Part shown: positions 8,801 to 18,201 of the stretch, in pieces
Position numbering within the stretch: the first letter of the stretch is position 1
Layout of the letters: each line of letters opens with the position of its first letter
From: Flavobacterium sp. CF136
GTDB lineage: Bacteria > Bacteroidota > Bacteroidia > Flavobacteriales > Flavobacteriaceae
Direction: 5' to 3'
NCBI RefSeq assembly: GCF_000282055.1
Contig: NZ_AKJZ01000005.1
Span: 25,756-89,755, forward strand
Length of the DNA stretch: 64,000 nt
Made by a program: the position numbers and the translations under genes
Notes under the pieces: generated by a model
Told to the model about the DNA's origin: nothing
What the model saw: the letters and a program-made list of their open reading frames with translations, nothing else
The model's database searches: none

Positions 8801-9901
8801 ATGAATAACACTGCGCCTACATTTGCAAAGCAAGACAATCTGAAGTTCTTCAGAACACTTAACTCACGGGTAAACACATACTTTAAGGAGAACAACATTC
8901 AGAAAACCGGAAATTGGAAATTGCATCTAAAAGCGATTATTCTTTTTACGGTTTTCCTCACTCCTTATTTTTTAATTCTGGCTCTTGATACAATGCCGTT
9001 TTGGGCACAATTATTATTGAATATCGTCATGGGAATCGGAATGGCGGGAATCGGAATGAACGTTATGCATGATGGCAACCACGGTTCATATTCCTCTAAA
9101 TCATGGATTAATAAAATTATGGGCGGAACTATTTATGTTTTAGCCGGAAATGTTCACAACTGGCAGGTACAACATAATGTATTACACCATACTTATACCA
9201 ACATTCACGGGCACGATGAGGATCTTGATGCCGGAAGAATCATTCGTTTTACGCAAAATGCAGAATGGCATCGCTTTCATAAATTTCAACATTATTATTC
9301 CTTTTTCTTATATGGGTTATTAACTTTTAATTGGTCTTTGACAACCGATTTCAAGCAAATGAAAAACTACCTGAAAAGAAAATTGTCTTACGGAACACCT
9401 CAAAGTCCAACTAAACTCTGGACAGTTTTGGTAATCACAAAAATAATTTACATTTTAATCTGGATGGTTTTACCAATGGTTTTAGGAGTAACATGGTGGA
9501 AAGTCGTTATTGGTTTTTTTGTGATGCATTACGTTGCAGGATTAATTTTAAGTATTGTTTTTCAATTGGCACATGTTGTTGAGGAAACTTCAAATCCGGT
9601 TCCTAATGAAGAAGGGGAAATCGAAAATACATGGGCTATTCATCAATTGTACACCACCGCTAATTTTGCACCGAAAAACAAAATAGTAAACTGGTTTACC
9701 GGAGGATTAAATCATCAGATTGAACATCATATATTCCCAAATATCAGCCACGTTCATTACGGAAAAATAGCTGAAATTGTAAAACAAACAGCCAAAGAGT
9801 GTAATTTACCTTATTATGAATTCAAAACAATGAGGAGCGCTGTTTGGGCACATTACAAGCATCTGAAAGATCTTGGAATGAAACCTGAATTATCACTTTA
9901 A
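8801..9901 (+). CDS. Membrane fatty acid (acyl-CoA) desaturase
   Basis: A 366-residue integral-membrane di-iron desaturase. The three histidine boxes are present in order: HDGNH (near residue 90), HNVLHH (near 125) and QIEHH (near 307). The Q-x-x-H-H third box is typical of front-end (delta-5/6) desaturases and related bacterial enzymes. Hydrophobic segments at about 45-85 and 205-260 provide the membrane helices. No cytochrome b5 domain is fused, so a separate electron donor must be used. It probably introduces double bonds into membrane acyl chains in response to temperature, but regiospecificity cannot be read from sequence. A well-formed promoter precedes it. Confidence 0.88.
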   Translation: MNNTAPTFAKQDNLKFFRTLNSRVNTYFKENNIQKTGNWKLHLKAIILFTVFLTPYFLILALDTMPFWAQLLLNIVMGIGMAGIGMNVMHDGNHGSYSSKSWINKIMGGTIYVLAGNVHNWQVQHNVLHHTYTNIHGHDEDLDAGRIIRFTQNAEWHRFHKFQHYYSFFLYGLLTFNWSLTTDFKQMKNYLKRKLSYGTPQSPTKLWTVLVITKIIYILIWMVLPMVLGVTWWKVVIGFFVMHYVAGLILSIVFQLAHVVEETSNPVPNEEGEIENTWAIHQLYTTANFAPKNKIVNWFTGGLNHQIEHHIFPNISHVHYGKIAEIVKQTAKECNLPYYEFKTMRSAVWAHYKHLKDLGMKPELSL

Positions 9902-9972
9902 ACTAAAAAATCTATTAATAATTAACCTTCCTTAGTTTCAACTTGAAATTAAGGACAATCAAAATTTTTATA

Positions 9973-11160
9973 ATGAACCATATTCTTTCAGACAGAATTA
10001 ACAATTTAGCTACTTCGCAGACTTTAGCGATGGCTGCATTAGCTCGTGAGTTAAAAGCACAAGGAAAAGATATTATCAGTTTAAGTTTAGGTGAGCCTGA
10101 CTTTAATACCCCTGACTTTATTAAAGAGGCTGCAAAAAAAGCTATCGATGAAAATTACAGTACATATTCTCCGGTAGATGGATATCAGGATTTAAAAGAG
10201 GCTATCTGCAGAAAATTCAAAAGAGACAATGGTTTAGAATACAAACCATCACAAATTGTAGTTTCTACAGGGGCAAAACAATCTTTATACAACATTGCAC
10301 AAGTAATGCTGAATGATGGTGACGAGGTTATTTTACCTGCACCTTACTGGGTTTCTTATTTCGAAATTGTAAAACTTTCCGGCGGAGTTCCTGTTGAGGT
10401 GCCAACGTCTGTAGATACAGATTTCAAAATTACACCGGAACAATTAGAAGCAGCCATCACACCAAAAACAAAAATGATGTGGTTCAGTTCACCTTGTAAC
10501 CCATCTGGATCTGTTTATAGCAGAGAAGAGTTAACAGCTCTTGCAAAAGTGTTGGAGAAATACCCAAATATATATGTAGTAGCTGACGAAATTTATGAGC
10601 ATATCAATTTCTCAGGAACTTTCTGCAGTATCGGTTCAATCCCTGGAATGTTAGAAAAAACAGTTACTGTAAACGGAGTTGCAAAAGCATTCGCAATGAC
10701 AGGATACAGAATTGGTTACATCGGAGCTCCGGAATTTATCGCAAAAGCGTGTACAAAAATTCAGGGACAGGTAACTTCAGGAGCAAATTCTGTAGCGCAG
10801 CGTGCTACTATTACTGCCGTAGATGCTGACCCAAGCGTATTAAACCATATGGTTCAGGCTTTCCACAGCCGCAGAGATTTGGTTGTTGGATTATTAAAAG
10901 AAATCCCAGGTGTAAAAATCAACGTTCCGGAAGGTGCATTTTATGTTTTTCCTGACGTTTCTTCTTTCTTCGGAAAAACATTAAAAGGAACTGAAATTAA
11001 AGATGCAAACGATTTATCAATGTATCTTTTAGCAGAAGCAAACGTAGCAACCGTAACAGGTGACGCTTTCGGAAATCCGGACTGTATCCGTTTCTCTTAC
11101 GCAACAAGCGAAGATATTTTAAAAGAAGCATTACGCAGAATCAAAGAAGCTTTGGCTTAG
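9973..11160 (+). CDS. PLP-dependent aspartate aminotransferase-type enzyme
   Basis: A 395-residue class I/II aminotransferase, fold type I, closest in character to bacterial aspartate aminotransferase subgroup Ib. Seen: ISLSLGEPDFNTPDFI near the N-terminus, the YSPVDGYQDLKEAI segment, APYWVSYFE, SSPCNPSGSVYS, VVADEIYEHINF, and the PLP lysine in VAKAFAMTGYRIGYIG (near residue 237). The ATG at 9973 is preferred over a TTG 30 bp upstream because the extension (KLRTIKIFI) is unconserved in character and TTG is a weaker start. It interconverts aspartate and oxaloacetate; prephenate aminotransferase activity is known for some relatives. A terminator follows at 11184-11213. Confidence 0.9.
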   Translation: MNHILSDRINNLATSQTLAMAALARELKAQGKDIISLSLGEPDFNTPDFIKEAAKKAIDENYSTYSPVDGYQDLKEAICRKFKRDNGLEYKPSQIVVSTGAKQSLYNIAQVMLNDGDEVILPAPYWVSYFEIVKLSGGVPVEVPTSVDTDFKITPEQLEAAITPKTKMMWFSSPCNPSGSVYSREELTALAKVLEKYPNIYVVADEIYEHINFSGTFCSIGSIPGMLEKTVTVNGVAKAFAMTGYRIGYIGAPEFIAKACTKIQGQVTSGANSVAQRATITAVDADPSVLNHMVQAFHSRRDLVVGLLKEIPGVKINVPEGAFYVFPDVSSFFGKTLKGTEIKDANDLSMYLLAEANVATVTGDAFGNPDCIRFSYATSEDILKEALRRIKEALA

Positions 11161-11183
11161 TCAAGATTCAAATTATATATATG

Positions 11184-11213
11184 AAGCTTCAGGAAATTCC
11201 TGAAGCTTTTTTT
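11184..11213 (+). terminator. Terminator of the aminotransferase gene
   Basis: AAGCTTCAGGAA and its reverse complement form a GC-containing hairpin, followed by a run of seven T. It lies 24 bp after the stop codon. A 76-codon frame starting inside this hairpin was rejected as a gene. Confidence 0.85.
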
Positions 11214-11340
11214 ATGGCGTGCCCCAAGGGTCGGGCTATTCACTACAAGTCCTCGCACTTCCTTTGTCAGGCTGTGGGCTTTTCGTTACTATCCCTCACG
11301 CAAAACGGCAAGCAGAGATTGTCATTTCAAAGAAATATGA
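11214..11340. repeat. GC-richer non-coding block, possible dispersed repeat
   Basis: A block of clearly higher G+C than the surrounding intergenic DNA (GCGTGCCCCAAGGGTCGGGC, then CACTACAAGTCCTCGCAC). It encodes nothing convincing. Its composition and wording (CTATCCCTCACGC) resemble the block at the right end of the window near 63880-63960. From memory, such blocks recur between genes in Flavobacterium genomes; inside this window I can only show compositional similarity. Confidence 0.4.
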
Positions 11341-11452
11341 TATCTCAAAGTTCCTATTCTAAAAATATTGTAAATAACCAGCATAATTCTGTAAAACAGA
11401 AGGCTTTATAAAATCCCATCTTTGTATTATTAATATTTTAAAAAATTACATC

Positions 11453-11911
11453 ATGATACATACAGATGAAACTACAAAAGAAACAGTCAGTACATTAGAA
11501 GGATTAATCTCTATTTTGGAAGATGGAAAACTAGGATATACAAATGCCGCTGAACATGTAGAAAACCCGGCTATTAAAGCTGATTTTTTAGAATATGCCC
11601 GCGAACGTGCGCTTTTTATTGTAGAAATACAAGATGAAATCAACAAACTGGGAAAATCAACCGATACTTCCGGCGGAGGGCCATTGGGAGCTTTACACCG
11701 TACCTGGATTGATATTAAATCATCATTCACCGGTGGTGATACCGAAGCAATTATTAATGCCTGCATTACCGGAGAAGAAGCCGCTATTGAAAAATACAAA
11801 ATGGCATTAGAAAAAAACGAACTTGAACTCAATCAGATCGCTGTTGTTTCGAAACACTTAAATAGTATCGAAAATACATTAGCAAAAATTAAAGCTAAAA
11901 AATTGTCTTAA
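11453..11911 (+). CDS. PA2169-family four-helix-bundle protein (DUF2383)
   Basis: A 152-residue all-helical protein of the DUF2383/PA2169 family, related in fold to ferritin-like four-helix bundles. Helices are evident at about residues 8-25, 28-65, 80-118 and 124-150; acidic and histidine residues (ENPAIKADFLEYARERALF, GALHRTWIDIKS, TGEEAAIEKYKMAL) could bind metal. The glycine-rich link TSGGGPLGALHR is typical. There is no signal peptide. Biochemical function is not established; the genes are often stress-induced in other bacteria. It has its own terminator and no operon partner here. Confidence 0.8.
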   Translation: MIHTDETTKETVSTLEGLISILEDGKLGYTNAAEHVENPAIKADFLEYARERALFIVEIQDEINKLGKSTDTSGGGPLGALHRTWIDIKSSFTGGDTEAIINACITGEEAAIEKYKMALEKNELELNQIAVVSKHLNSIENTLAKIKAKKLS

Positions 11912-11931
11912 TACATAAAGTGTTTTTATTA

Positions 11932-11965
11932 AAAATGCTTCAGGAATAACCCTGGAGCATTTTTT
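11932..11965 (+). terminator. Terminator of the DUF2383 gene
   Basis: AAAATGCTTCAGG and CCTGGAGCATTTT form a 13-bp stem with one G-T type mismatch and a six-base loop, followed by T6, 21 bp after the stop codon. Confidence 0.8.
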
Positions 11966-12113
11966 CGTTATATACAAATATGGGGCCTCTGTAAAAAGCA
12001 CTATCTCACTAAGTTAACACTTGTTAAAATTTAACAAAACAGATTCTTTTTATTGTTTTTTGATTGTTTATTTTATGTATTTTCATACAACTAACCAATC
12101 TATCAGAACCATT

Positions 12114-14240
12114 ATGAACAAAAAAATCAGAACCGGATTATTCAAAAAGACGTACTTTTTATTTCTAATTTTATTTGGAATATCCACTCAAATGTATGCG
12201 CAACGTACTGTTGAAAAACTCAATCATGGCTTGATAGCCATTCGTTTAAATCCGAATCAGGTCTATGTAGGCTGGAGAATGCTGGGTACCGAACCAACAG
12301 ATGTAAGTTATAACTTGTATTACAATGATGTAAAAGTTGCTGAAAGTCCTTTTGCAACCACCACGAACTTCACTCACAATATCACTACTGACGGAAGTTA
12401 TTCTGTTCGTGCTATTATTAATGGTGTCGAAGAAACAACTACTGAAACCGCTGTGGTATGGGCCAATCAATATTTAGATATTGCGATGCAAATACCTCCT
12501 GACGGAACCACTCCAAATGGACTTAGCTATACGTATAGCGTAAATGATTGCAGCGTTGGGGATGTAGATGGCGATGGACAGTATGAAATATTTGTAAAAT
12601 GGGATCCATCCAACTCTCAGGACAACTCAATAGAAGGCTATACCGGAAATGTATTTATTGATTGCTACCGTTTAGACGGAATACGCCTTTGGAGAATTGA
12701 CTTAGGGAAAAACATTCGTGCCGGTGCACATTATACCCAGTTTATGGTCTATGATTTAGACTCAGATGGTAAAGCCGAAATGGCATGCAAAACAGCTGAT
12801 GGTACTATAGATGGAACAGGTGCTGTCATTGGATCGGCTACTGCAGATTACAGAATTGCTACTGCCGGAAAAACTTTGGGACGTATTTTATCAGGCCCTG
12901 AGTTTTTAACTATTTTTAATGGGGAAACAGGGAAAGCAATGGCTTCAACTGATTATTTACCGGCACGCGGAACTGTTTCTTCCTGGGGAGACAGTTATGG
13001 CAACCGTGTAGATCGTTTTATTGCTGCCGTAGCCTATCTTGATGGTTCAAAACCAAGTTTGATTATGGGTCGCGGATACTACACAAGACTGGTTCGCGTG
13101 GCTTGGGACTGGCGAAACAACACCCTTTCACAACGATGGATCTTTGATAGTAACAATACTGGAAATTCTTCTGTTGCAGGCATGGGTAATCATCAAATGA
13201 CTGTTGGAGATGTAGATGGTGATGGCAAAGACGAAATATTTAACGGCTCCAGTGGTATTGATGACGATGGCACAAAATTATACGCTAACAGCTTGGGACA
13301 CGGAGATGCTTTACACATGAGTGACATGGATCCTGATCGTCCAGGACAAGAAATATGGCAATGTCTGGAAGAACCGGCCAAGTATAAAACTAATGGGATG
13401 GTTTTTTTAGATGCTCAGACAGGAGTACCATTATGGGGATTGAATGGAGAAGGAATTGACATTGGGCGTGCGAATGCAGCTGATATAGACCCTCGTTATA
13501 AAGGATACGAGTGTTGGGGCTCCAGAGGTGGATTATTTGATTGCAAAGGAAATAACCTCAGCGCTAAAAGACCTTCAATTAATTTTTCTGTTTGGTGGGA
13601 TGCTGATTTGAACAGGGAACTATTAGATTCCAATAAAATTGACAAATGGGATTATATCAATTTTAAAAGTGTCAATTTGCTTACCGCCACAGATTATGCT
13701 TCAAACAATACCACTAAAGCAACACCGTGTCTGAGTGCTGACCTTTTTGGGGACTGGCGTGAAGAAGTTGTCCTTCGAAAAACAAATAACACTTCAATTC
13801 GAATTTACACAACTAATATTCCTACTACGCATAAATTATATACTTTAATGCACGACACACAATACAGAGTAGCAATTGCCTGGCAAAACTCTGCTTATAA
13901 TCAACCGCCTCATCCAAGCTATTATCTGGGAACAGATATGGCAGCACAAACACAACCCAATGTAGTTACAACAGATATAACCCTAGCTGTCAATGATTTT
14001 TCAAAGAAAGCACCTTCGGTAGGCGCTGTTGTCTATCCAAATCCTGCAAGTCAAACTTTCACCATTGTAGCCGAGGGCAAATTCACTTACACTATCCATA
14101 ACATTCTTGGAGAAAAAACAGGATTCGGAGAAGGAGAAAACCAAACTGAAGCAGGAACAATTTCTACCAAACCGGGAGTATATATTATTACTGTAAAATC
14201 TGAGAAAGGGACCTCATCCATCAAACTGATTAAAGAATAA
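12114..14240 (+). CDS. Secreted rhamnogalacturonan lyase (PL11) with T9SS tail
   Basis: A 708-residue exported polysaccharide lyase of family PL11, which cleaves the rhamnogalacturonan I backbone of pectin by beta-elimination. Start: ATG 12114 gives a normal signal peptide ending in STQMYAQ near residue 30; an in-frame TTG 93 bp upstream would bury it. The mature protein opens with VEKLNHGLIAIRLNPNQVYV and shows beta-propeller calcium loops of the form DVDGDGQYE, DLDSDGKAE and DVDGDGKDE, as PL11 enzymes do. The last ~70 residues (VVYPNPASQTFTI to the KLIKE end) are a type A T9SS C-terminal sorting domain, predicting secretion or surface attachment. It fits with the PL1 pectate lyase and GH2 enzyme in this window as pectin-related functions, though the genes are not contiguous. 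Confidence 0.93.
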   Translation: MNKKIRTGLFKKTYFLFLILFGISTQMYAQRTVEKLNHGLIAIRLNPNQVYVGWRMLGTEPTDVSYNLYYNDVKVAESPFATTTNFTHNITTDGSYSVRAIINGVEETTTETAVVWANQYLDIAMQIPPDGTTPNGLSYTYSVNDCSVGDVDGDGQYEIFVKWDPSNSQDNSIEGYTGNVFIDCYRLDGIRLWRIDLGKNIRAGAHYTQFMVYDLDSDGKAEMACKTADGTIDGTGAVIGSATADYRIATAGKTLGRILSGPEFLTIFNGETGKAMASTDYLPARGTVSSWGDSYGNRVDRFIAAVAYLDGSKPSLIMGRGYYTRLVRVAWDWRNNTLSQRWIFDSNNTGNSSVAGMGNHQMTVGDVDGDGKDEIFNGSSGIDDDGTKLYANSLGHGDALHMSDMDPDRPGQEIWQCLEEPAKYKTNGMVFLDAQTGVPLWGLNGEGIDIGRANAADIDPRYKGYECWGSRGGLFDCKGNNLSAKRPSINFSVWWDADLNRELLDSNKIDKWDYINFKSVNLLTATDYASNNTTKATPCLSADLFGDWREEVVLRKTNNTSIRIYTTNIPTTHKLYTLMHDTQYRVAIAWQNSAYNQPPHPSYYLGTDMAAQTQPNVVTTDITLAVNDFSKKAPSVGAVVYPNPASQTFTIVAEGKFTYTIHNILGEKTGFGEGENQTEAGTISTKPGVYIITVKSEKGTSSIKLIKE

Positions 14241-14263
14241 ATAACATTTTAATTTGCAACATT

Positions 14264-14291
14264 AAAAGCTCCAAGAAATCATGGAGCTTTT
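14264..14291 (+). terminator. Terminator of the PL11 gene
   Basis: AAAAGCTCCA and TGGAGCTTTT form a 10-bp perfect stem with an 8-nt loop and a T-tract, 23 bp after the stop codon. The rest of 14292-14536 is A+T-rich with no further signal that I can support. Confidence 0.8.
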
Positions 14292-14536
14292 TTCACATTT
14301 ACCATCCTGTAAAACAACAACTTATTTAAACATTTGTAATGTTTTTTTTATATTTTTAACAAATGATATATAAATCAGATTTATTAAACACCCTTCATTT
14401 GAACTTATAAAATCAATTTATAAACAGAGCTATACTTCGTTGAAAGTAATTATATTGAATATTATCAATGCAAATAACTAACCATTAACAAAATACGACT
14501 TTAAAATTTTAACAAAAACATTATATCAAATTAATT

Positions 14537-15610
14537 ATGGAAGCAGATTTAAAATTAAAATTAGAGCAACTACATCAAAGAGTTGATTCATTGAAAGATC
14601 AAATTAATACTGAAGAAGCAACAAAAAATGCTTTCGTAATGCCGTTCATTCAAATATTAGGTTACGATATTTTTAATCCTACTGAAGTTATTCCCGAATT
14701 TATTTGTGACATAGGAACAAAAAAAGGTGAAAAAATAGACTATGTAATTAAAAAAGATGGTGATCCAATTTTAATAATAGAATGTAAACATTGGAAAGAA
14801 AATACAGACGCTCATAATTCCCAACTACATAGATATTATCATGTATCAAAATCTCGATTTGGAGTTTTAACAAATGGACATACCTATAATTTTTACGCAG
14901 ACTTAGAGAAGCCTAATATAATGGATGAGAAACCTTTCTTCACATTAGATTTAGCTAACCTTTCAGATTCCAGCTTAAAAATCCTTGAAAATTTCACCAA
15001 GAACAGCTATAATTTGGAAAATATTTTAGATTCTGCAGAGGGCCTAAAATATATTAAAGCAATACGTAATGAGTTTGAAAAAGAATTACAAAATCCTTCT
15101 GACGAAATAGTAAAACTTTTGGTTAATAGATTTTTTGACAAACCTTTAATTGCCTCAAGATTGATCGCTTTTAGAGAATACACCAAAAAAGCATTTTCAA
15201 ACTCTATAAATGAATCAATAAATTTTAGACTTAAAAATGCGCTTAATATTAACGAATCAATTCCTTCGAAAGAAAAACAACAATTATCTTCAGTAGACGA
15301 AAGTGTAGATTATCCAAAATTTATAACAACACAAGAAGAGATTGAAGGTTCACAAATTATCAAGGCAATTTTAAGAGAATCTATTCCATCAAATAGAATT
15401 TTCTTTAGAGATACCCAATCTTATTTCGGAATTTTATTAGATGATAATAATAGAAAACCACTTTGTAGGTTACATTTTAATTCATCAAATAAATATGTCG
15501 AACTATTTAATAATGGTAAAGATAATGGAGAAAAAAAATTACTAGAAAGCCTTGACGACATTTACAAATACAAAATAGAATTATTAACTACATTCAAAAA
15601 CTATGAATAA
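14537..15610 (+). CDS. Orphan type I restriction HsdR N-terminal-like nuclease protein
   Basis: A 357-residue protein. Residues 1-25 form a short coiled coil. Residues about 28-130 match the HsdR N-terminal PD-(D/E)XK nuclease domain: ATKNAFVMPFIQILGYDIFN, then EKIDYVIKKDGDPILIIECK with Asp and ECK as catalytic elements, then RFGVLTNGHTYNFYADLE. The C-terminal half (about 220-357) contains a region with IRESIP- and RDTQSYFGILLDDNNRKPLC-type sequence, as in other stand-alone proteins of this kind. No helicase domain, methylase or specificity subunit is adjacent, so it is not a type I system. It could be a defence nuclease or a repurposed DNA-binding protein. The A+T content appears higher than that of its neighbours, consistent with acquisition. 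Confidence 0.75.
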   Translation: MEADLKLKLEQLHQRVDSLKDQINTEEATKNAFVMPFIQILGYDIFNPTEVIPEFICDIGTKKGEKIDYVIKKDGDPILIIECKHWKENTDAHNSQLHRYYHVSKSRFGVLTNGHTYNFYADLEKPNIMDEKPFFTLDLANLSDSSLKILENFTKNSYNLENILDSAEGLKYIKAIRNEFEKELQNPSDEIVKLLVNRFFDKPLIASRLIAFREYTKKAFSNSINESINFRLKNALNINESIPSKEKQQLSSVDESVDYPKFITTQEEIEGSQIIKAILRESIPSNRIFFRDTQSYFGILLDDNNRKPLCRLHFNSSNKYVELFNNGKDNGEKKLLESLDDIYKYKIELLTTFKNYE

Positions 15611-15765
15611 ACTATTACTAATTAAAATCAAAACCTTAACCAACATCATTCCATATTACCCAACTATTTCAAAAAAAGTCACTTCAGTATTAGTAAACTC
15701 GAATTATTTATAAGAACTTTGCAAACTTTTTTGCTTGAATACTGCAAAAACCTAAAGTCTTAGAA

Positions 15766-17640
15766 ATGAAGAAGAAAATTGAAATATTAGCTCCTGCTAA
15801 AGATTTAATTGGAGGAATGGCCGCCATAAATAGTGGAGCCGATGCCGTTTATATTGGCGCACCGCAATTTGGCGCACGTTCAAACGCTAACAACTCAATT
15901 GAAGATGTTGCGGCTTTGGTACAATATGCACATTTATTTAATGCTCAGGTTTTTGTGGTAATGAATACCATTTTGTACGACAACGAACTCGAAACCTGTC
16001 GTAAAATGATTTATGAATTATACGATATTGGCGTAGACGCCCTGATTATTCAGGATATGGCGATTATGGAAATGGAACTCCCTCCTATCGTACTTCACGC
16101 CAGTACACAAGCTAATAATCGTGACGCTGATAAAATTAAATTCCTAAAAGATGCAGGAATCAAACGTGTGGTTTTAGCCCGCGAATTAAACTTGCATCAA
16201 ATTAAGACAATCTACGACGAAGCAGATGTTGAATTAGAATTTTTCGTTACCGGAGCTTTATGCGTTTCGTTTAGCGGAAACTGTTATATGAGTGTAGCTA
16301 ACGGAGAACGCAGCGCCAATCGTGGTTCCTGCGCTCAAAACTGCCGTCTACCTTATAACTTAATCGACGGAAACGGAGAAACTTTAATCAAAAACAGTCA
16401 CTTGCTTTCTATTAAGGATTTAGATATTTCAGAGCAAATTCCGAATTTGATTGAAGCAGGAATCGTTTCTTTTAAAATTGAAGGACGTCTAAAAGATGTG
16501 GTTTACGTTAAAAACAACGTTTCGTATTTACGTCAAAAACTCGACAGCTTTTTAGAAAACGAAGGAAGCGATAAATACATGAAAGCTTCTTCCGGAACAT
16601 GTACCTATACTTTTGATTCTGCATTAAACAGAACTTTTAACCGTGGTTATACCGATTATTTTGTAAACGAAAGACATGCTTCTATTGGTTCATGGGAAAG
16701 CCCAAAATCAAAAGGCCAATATATCGGAAAATTAATCCGAACTGTTGGAAATGCTTACGAAATAGAGAACGGAGAATTGTTAAACAACGGAGACGGTCTT
16801 TGTTTTATCAACGAAAATAACGAAGCTGAAGGAATCTATGTAAACAAAGCCGAAAATGGAAAAATATATCCAAACGTTTTAAAAGAAATAAAAGACGGAA
16901 CTTTTATTTACCGAAATAACGATGCTGCTTTTATCAAAATTGTTGAAAGAGAAGACAGTGCCGTTCGAAAAATCAGCACGACTTTATTGCTTACAGAAAA
17001 CGAAACAGGTTTTGAATTGATCGCAACCGATGAAGACGGAAATATAAGCATCGTAAATTTAGAACATTCAAAAGAGCAGACTAAAACTGGCGAATCAATC
17101 GAAGAAAACATCAAAACTCAATTGGCAAAAACAGGTTTTACACCTTATACGGCCGATGAAATTAACATTATGTTCTCTCAAAACTGGTTCCTTCCTATTT
17201 CGAAAATTAACGAAATACGCAGAGCCGTATACGATCAATTGACTCAAATTCGTTTGGCCAACTATAAGCGTGAAGAACACCAATTGGTAAAAACTTCTCA
17301 TCCGTATCCTGAAACCAAACTGGATTTCATGTACAATGTTTCGAACAAAACGGCTCGTAAATTCTACGAACGTCATGGCGTTACCGAAATCGAAAAAGCA
17401 TTCGAATTGCAATGGGATCCAGGAAAATCTCGTGTAATGACAACCAAATACTGCATCAAATACGAATTAAAAAAATGCCCAATACACCAAAAAGACATAG
17501 TAGGTGTTAAAGTAAAAGAACCATTGGTATTAAAACAAGGCGAGCTGGAATACAAATTAAAATTCAACTGTAAACCCTGCGAAATGGAAATCTGGGAAAA
17601 AGATGCTGAATTTGAAATCGAAGAAGATCATTTTCACTAA
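15766..17640 (+). CDS. U32 family protein, RlhA/TrhP-type RNA hydroxylation factor
   Basis: A 624-residue U32 protein. The N-terminal TIM-barrel-like region shows ILAPAKDLIGGMAAINSGAD and ADAVYIGAPQFGAR; the family signature is LEFFVTGALCVSFSGNCYMS near residues 158-177, followed by RGSCAQNCRLPY with further cysteines. A middle insertion (about 330-480) corresponds to the extra domain of longer members, and the C-terminus has CPIH and CKPC cysteines near 568 and 604. Established knowledge: E. coli RlhA hydroxylates 23S rRNA C2501 and TrhP hydroxylates tRNA U34, both using prephenate; older annotation says collagenase. The length here is closer to RlhA. Which RNA is the target is not determined. 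A terminator follows. Confidence 0.85.
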   Translation: MKKKIEILAPAKDLIGGMAAINSGADAVYIGAPQFGARSNANNSIEDVAALVQYAHLFNAQVFVVMNTILYDNELETCRKMIYELYDIGVDALIIQDMAIMEMELPPIVLHASTQANNRDADKIKFLKDAGIKRVVLARELNLHQIKTIYDEADVELEFFVTGALCVSFSGNCYMSVANGERSANRGSCAQNCRLPYNLIDGNGETLIKNSHLLSIKDLDISEQIPNLIEAGIVSFKIEGRLKDVVYVKNNVSYLRQKLDSFLENEGSDKYMKASSGTCTYTFDSALNRTFNRGYTDYFVNERHASIGSWESPKSKGQYIGKLIRTVGNAYEIENGELLNNGDGLCFINENNEAEGIYVNKAENGKIYPNVLKEIKDGTFIYRNNDAAFIKIVEREDSAVRKISTTLLLTENETGFELIATDEDGNISIVNLEHSKEQTKTGESIEENIKTQLAKTGFTPYTADEINIMFSQNWFLPISKINEIRRAVYDQLTQIRLANYKREEHQLVKTSHPYPETKLDFMYNVSNKTARKFYERHGVTEIEKAFELQWDPGKSRVMTTKYCIKYELKKCPIHQKDIVGVKVKEPLVLKQGELEYKLKFNCKPCEMEIWEKDAEFEIEEDHFH

Positions 17641-17647
17641 AAACACA

Positions 17648-17678
17648 AAACCGATGCTTTTTGAAGTATCGGTTTTTT
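17648..17678 (+). terminator. Terminator of the U32 gene
   Basis: AAACCGATGCT and AGTATCGGTTT pair with one mismatch around a short loop and are followed by a T7 tract, directly after the stop codon. Confidence 0.75.
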
Positions 17679-18201
17679 TATTGTTATTTTATATCATTTG
17701 AAAAAACAACTGTCATCCTGAACAGCCAGAAGGCTGATTATACCAAAAGGCTTCGGCTTTTTTTTTATCTGAACAGAAAACATATTTACAAAGTCAAACT
17801 ACTTTATTAATACAATGAAATCAAACACTTAGAAAGCAACATTCCCTCTTCAGTCTCAATCTCAAGTGGTGGAAAAAATTAGAAGTTAATAAAAAAGACA
17901 TCTATAATTATCAGATTTCAATATGCAGTTTCTGAGACTGAAAACTGAAACTCCATTTCTTAATTCAGATAAGTGTATTTAACACAGTTAATTTATTGAG
18001 TTATTATAAGACGTTATGCACATACCATGAATAAATAATAATTTTTTATCATAAAATCAATAAATAATGTGTAATAAATCTGATTTCTACTCATAAATGA
18101 CAAAATATTTATTATTAGATTTGCACGATTTTTAAAAGCAACATACAATTAATGTCATGTTGTAATATAGATTTATTTAAAACCCCAAATTTATCAATTT
18201 T
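17679..18201. other. Long intergenic region with repeat fragments before the pectate lyase
   Basis: No gene is supported here. It contains a TGTCATCCTGAAC word at about 17711 with a small CAGCC-AGAA-GGCTG hairpin and a long T-run; AGTCTCAATCTCAAG at about 17852-17866; and GAGACTGAAAACTGAAACT at 17934-17952, a member of the family also seen at 31352 and 35272. The last 200 bp are very A+T-rich. TAGATTTG at 18116-18123 fits a -7 box for the pectate lyase 79 bp upstream of its ATG, without a clear -33. Confidence 0.5.

Noticed and set aside
11181..11411. 76-codon open frame after the aminotransferase
   Set aside because: It begins inside a rho-independent terminator hairpin and runs through a GC-rich repeat block; composition and lack of a promoter argue against a gene.
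12021..12113. TTG-initiated N-terminal extension of the PL11 lyase
   Set aside because: It would bury a normal signal peptide that begins at ATG 12114.
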